Source: Pseudomonadota bacterium (GTDB lineage: Bacteria; Pseudomonadota; Alphaproteobacteria; Acetobacterales; Acetobacteraceae). From it: a DNA stretch of 8,713 nt. Positions 8,631 through 8,713 of this stretch are shown here, piece by piece (the stretch's first letter is position 1; each line of letters starts with the position of its first letter). The DNA lies in assembly GCA_021798375.1 (NCBI GenBank), contig JAJZHU010000083.1, positions 1 to 8,713 of the forward strand, in the 5' to 3' direction. The translations under genes and the position numbers were made by a program. A model generated the notes under the pieces. The model made no database searches. It worked only from the letters and a program-made list of their open reading frames with translations, and was not told the origin of the DNA.

Positions 8631-8633
8631 ACG

Positions 8634-8647
8634 TTGTGCTGGCGCAA
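8634..8647 (-). promoter_or_regulatory. NnrR/FNR-type binding box upstream of norC
   Basis: On the minus strand the 14-mer TTGCGCCAGCACAA matches the pattern TTGCG-N4-CACAA described for NnrR, the NO-responsive Crp/Fnr regulator of nor and nir genes in Rhodobacter and relatives. Its centre is 70 bp from the norC ATG. If the site acts at -41.5, transcription would start near 8599, leaving a leader of about 28 bases; a weak -10-like CATCTA lies at 8615-8610. The match is seen directly; the regulator itself is not in the window. Confidence 0.65.
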
Positions 8648-8713
8648 ACAAAAGAAACGCGATTACAAAATATTTAGGCCAGTTTGCGCGGCTGTACAAC
8701 GGGAATATCCGCC

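Noticed and set aside
8571..8699. N-terminal extension of NorC up to 8699
   Set aside because: The extra 43 residues are not NorC-like and cover the NnrR-type box; ATG 8570 has a good ribosome binding site and gives the family length.

Overview
The window holds two gene blocks that converge on a short palindromic intergenic region. Gene content, moderately high GC, an NnrR-type promoter box and a RIME-like intergenic palindrome all point to an alphaproteobacterium. Acetobacteraceae or a relative is a guess that cannot be settled here. No CRISPR array, tRNA, rRNA or complete mobile element was seen.

Left block (+ strand, 2-3659) is a quinate/shikimate utilisation cluster. It contains the 3' part of a quinate/shikimate dehydrogenase, a 12-helix MFS anion symporter of the ACS (DgoT/GudP-like) type, and a two-domain 3-dehydroshikimate dehydratase (QuiC1 type). 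Together they would import quinate or shikimate, oxidise it to the 3-dehydro acid, and dehydrate 3-dehydroshikimate to protocatechuate for ring cleavage elsewhere. The genes are closely spaced, each with a good ribosome binding site, and look like one transcript whose promoter lies left of the window.

The middle (3660-3912) has about 140 bases with no recognised gene, then a mosaic of two stem-loops (3800-3916). The larger one has 22-base arms, contains the stop codon of norD, and is followed on the minus strand by a T-rich tract, so it probably terminates the nor operon.

Right block (- strand, 8570 down to 3913) is a norCBQD operon. It encodes the cytochrome c-dependent nitric oxide reductase (NorC cytochrome c and NorB heme/FeB catalytic subunit) plus the MoxR-type ATPase NorQ and the von Willebrand A protein NorD needed to activate it. 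An exact TTGCG-N4-CACAA box lies 70 bp upstream of norC, fitting control by an NO-responsive Crp/Fnr regulator such as NnrR. A 12-bp stem-loop sits between norB and norQ.

The main anomaly is in norD. As written, it carries a one-base frameshift at a run of five T (A on the + strand, 5485-5489), splitting it into a 119-residue N-terminal part and a 525-residue C-terminal part. If real, NO reductase maturation could be impaired; a sequencing error or natural indel in the homopolymer is the simplest explanation. I see no wholly new system here. Both blocks are known pathways, and the interest lies in the norD break and the regulatory structures.
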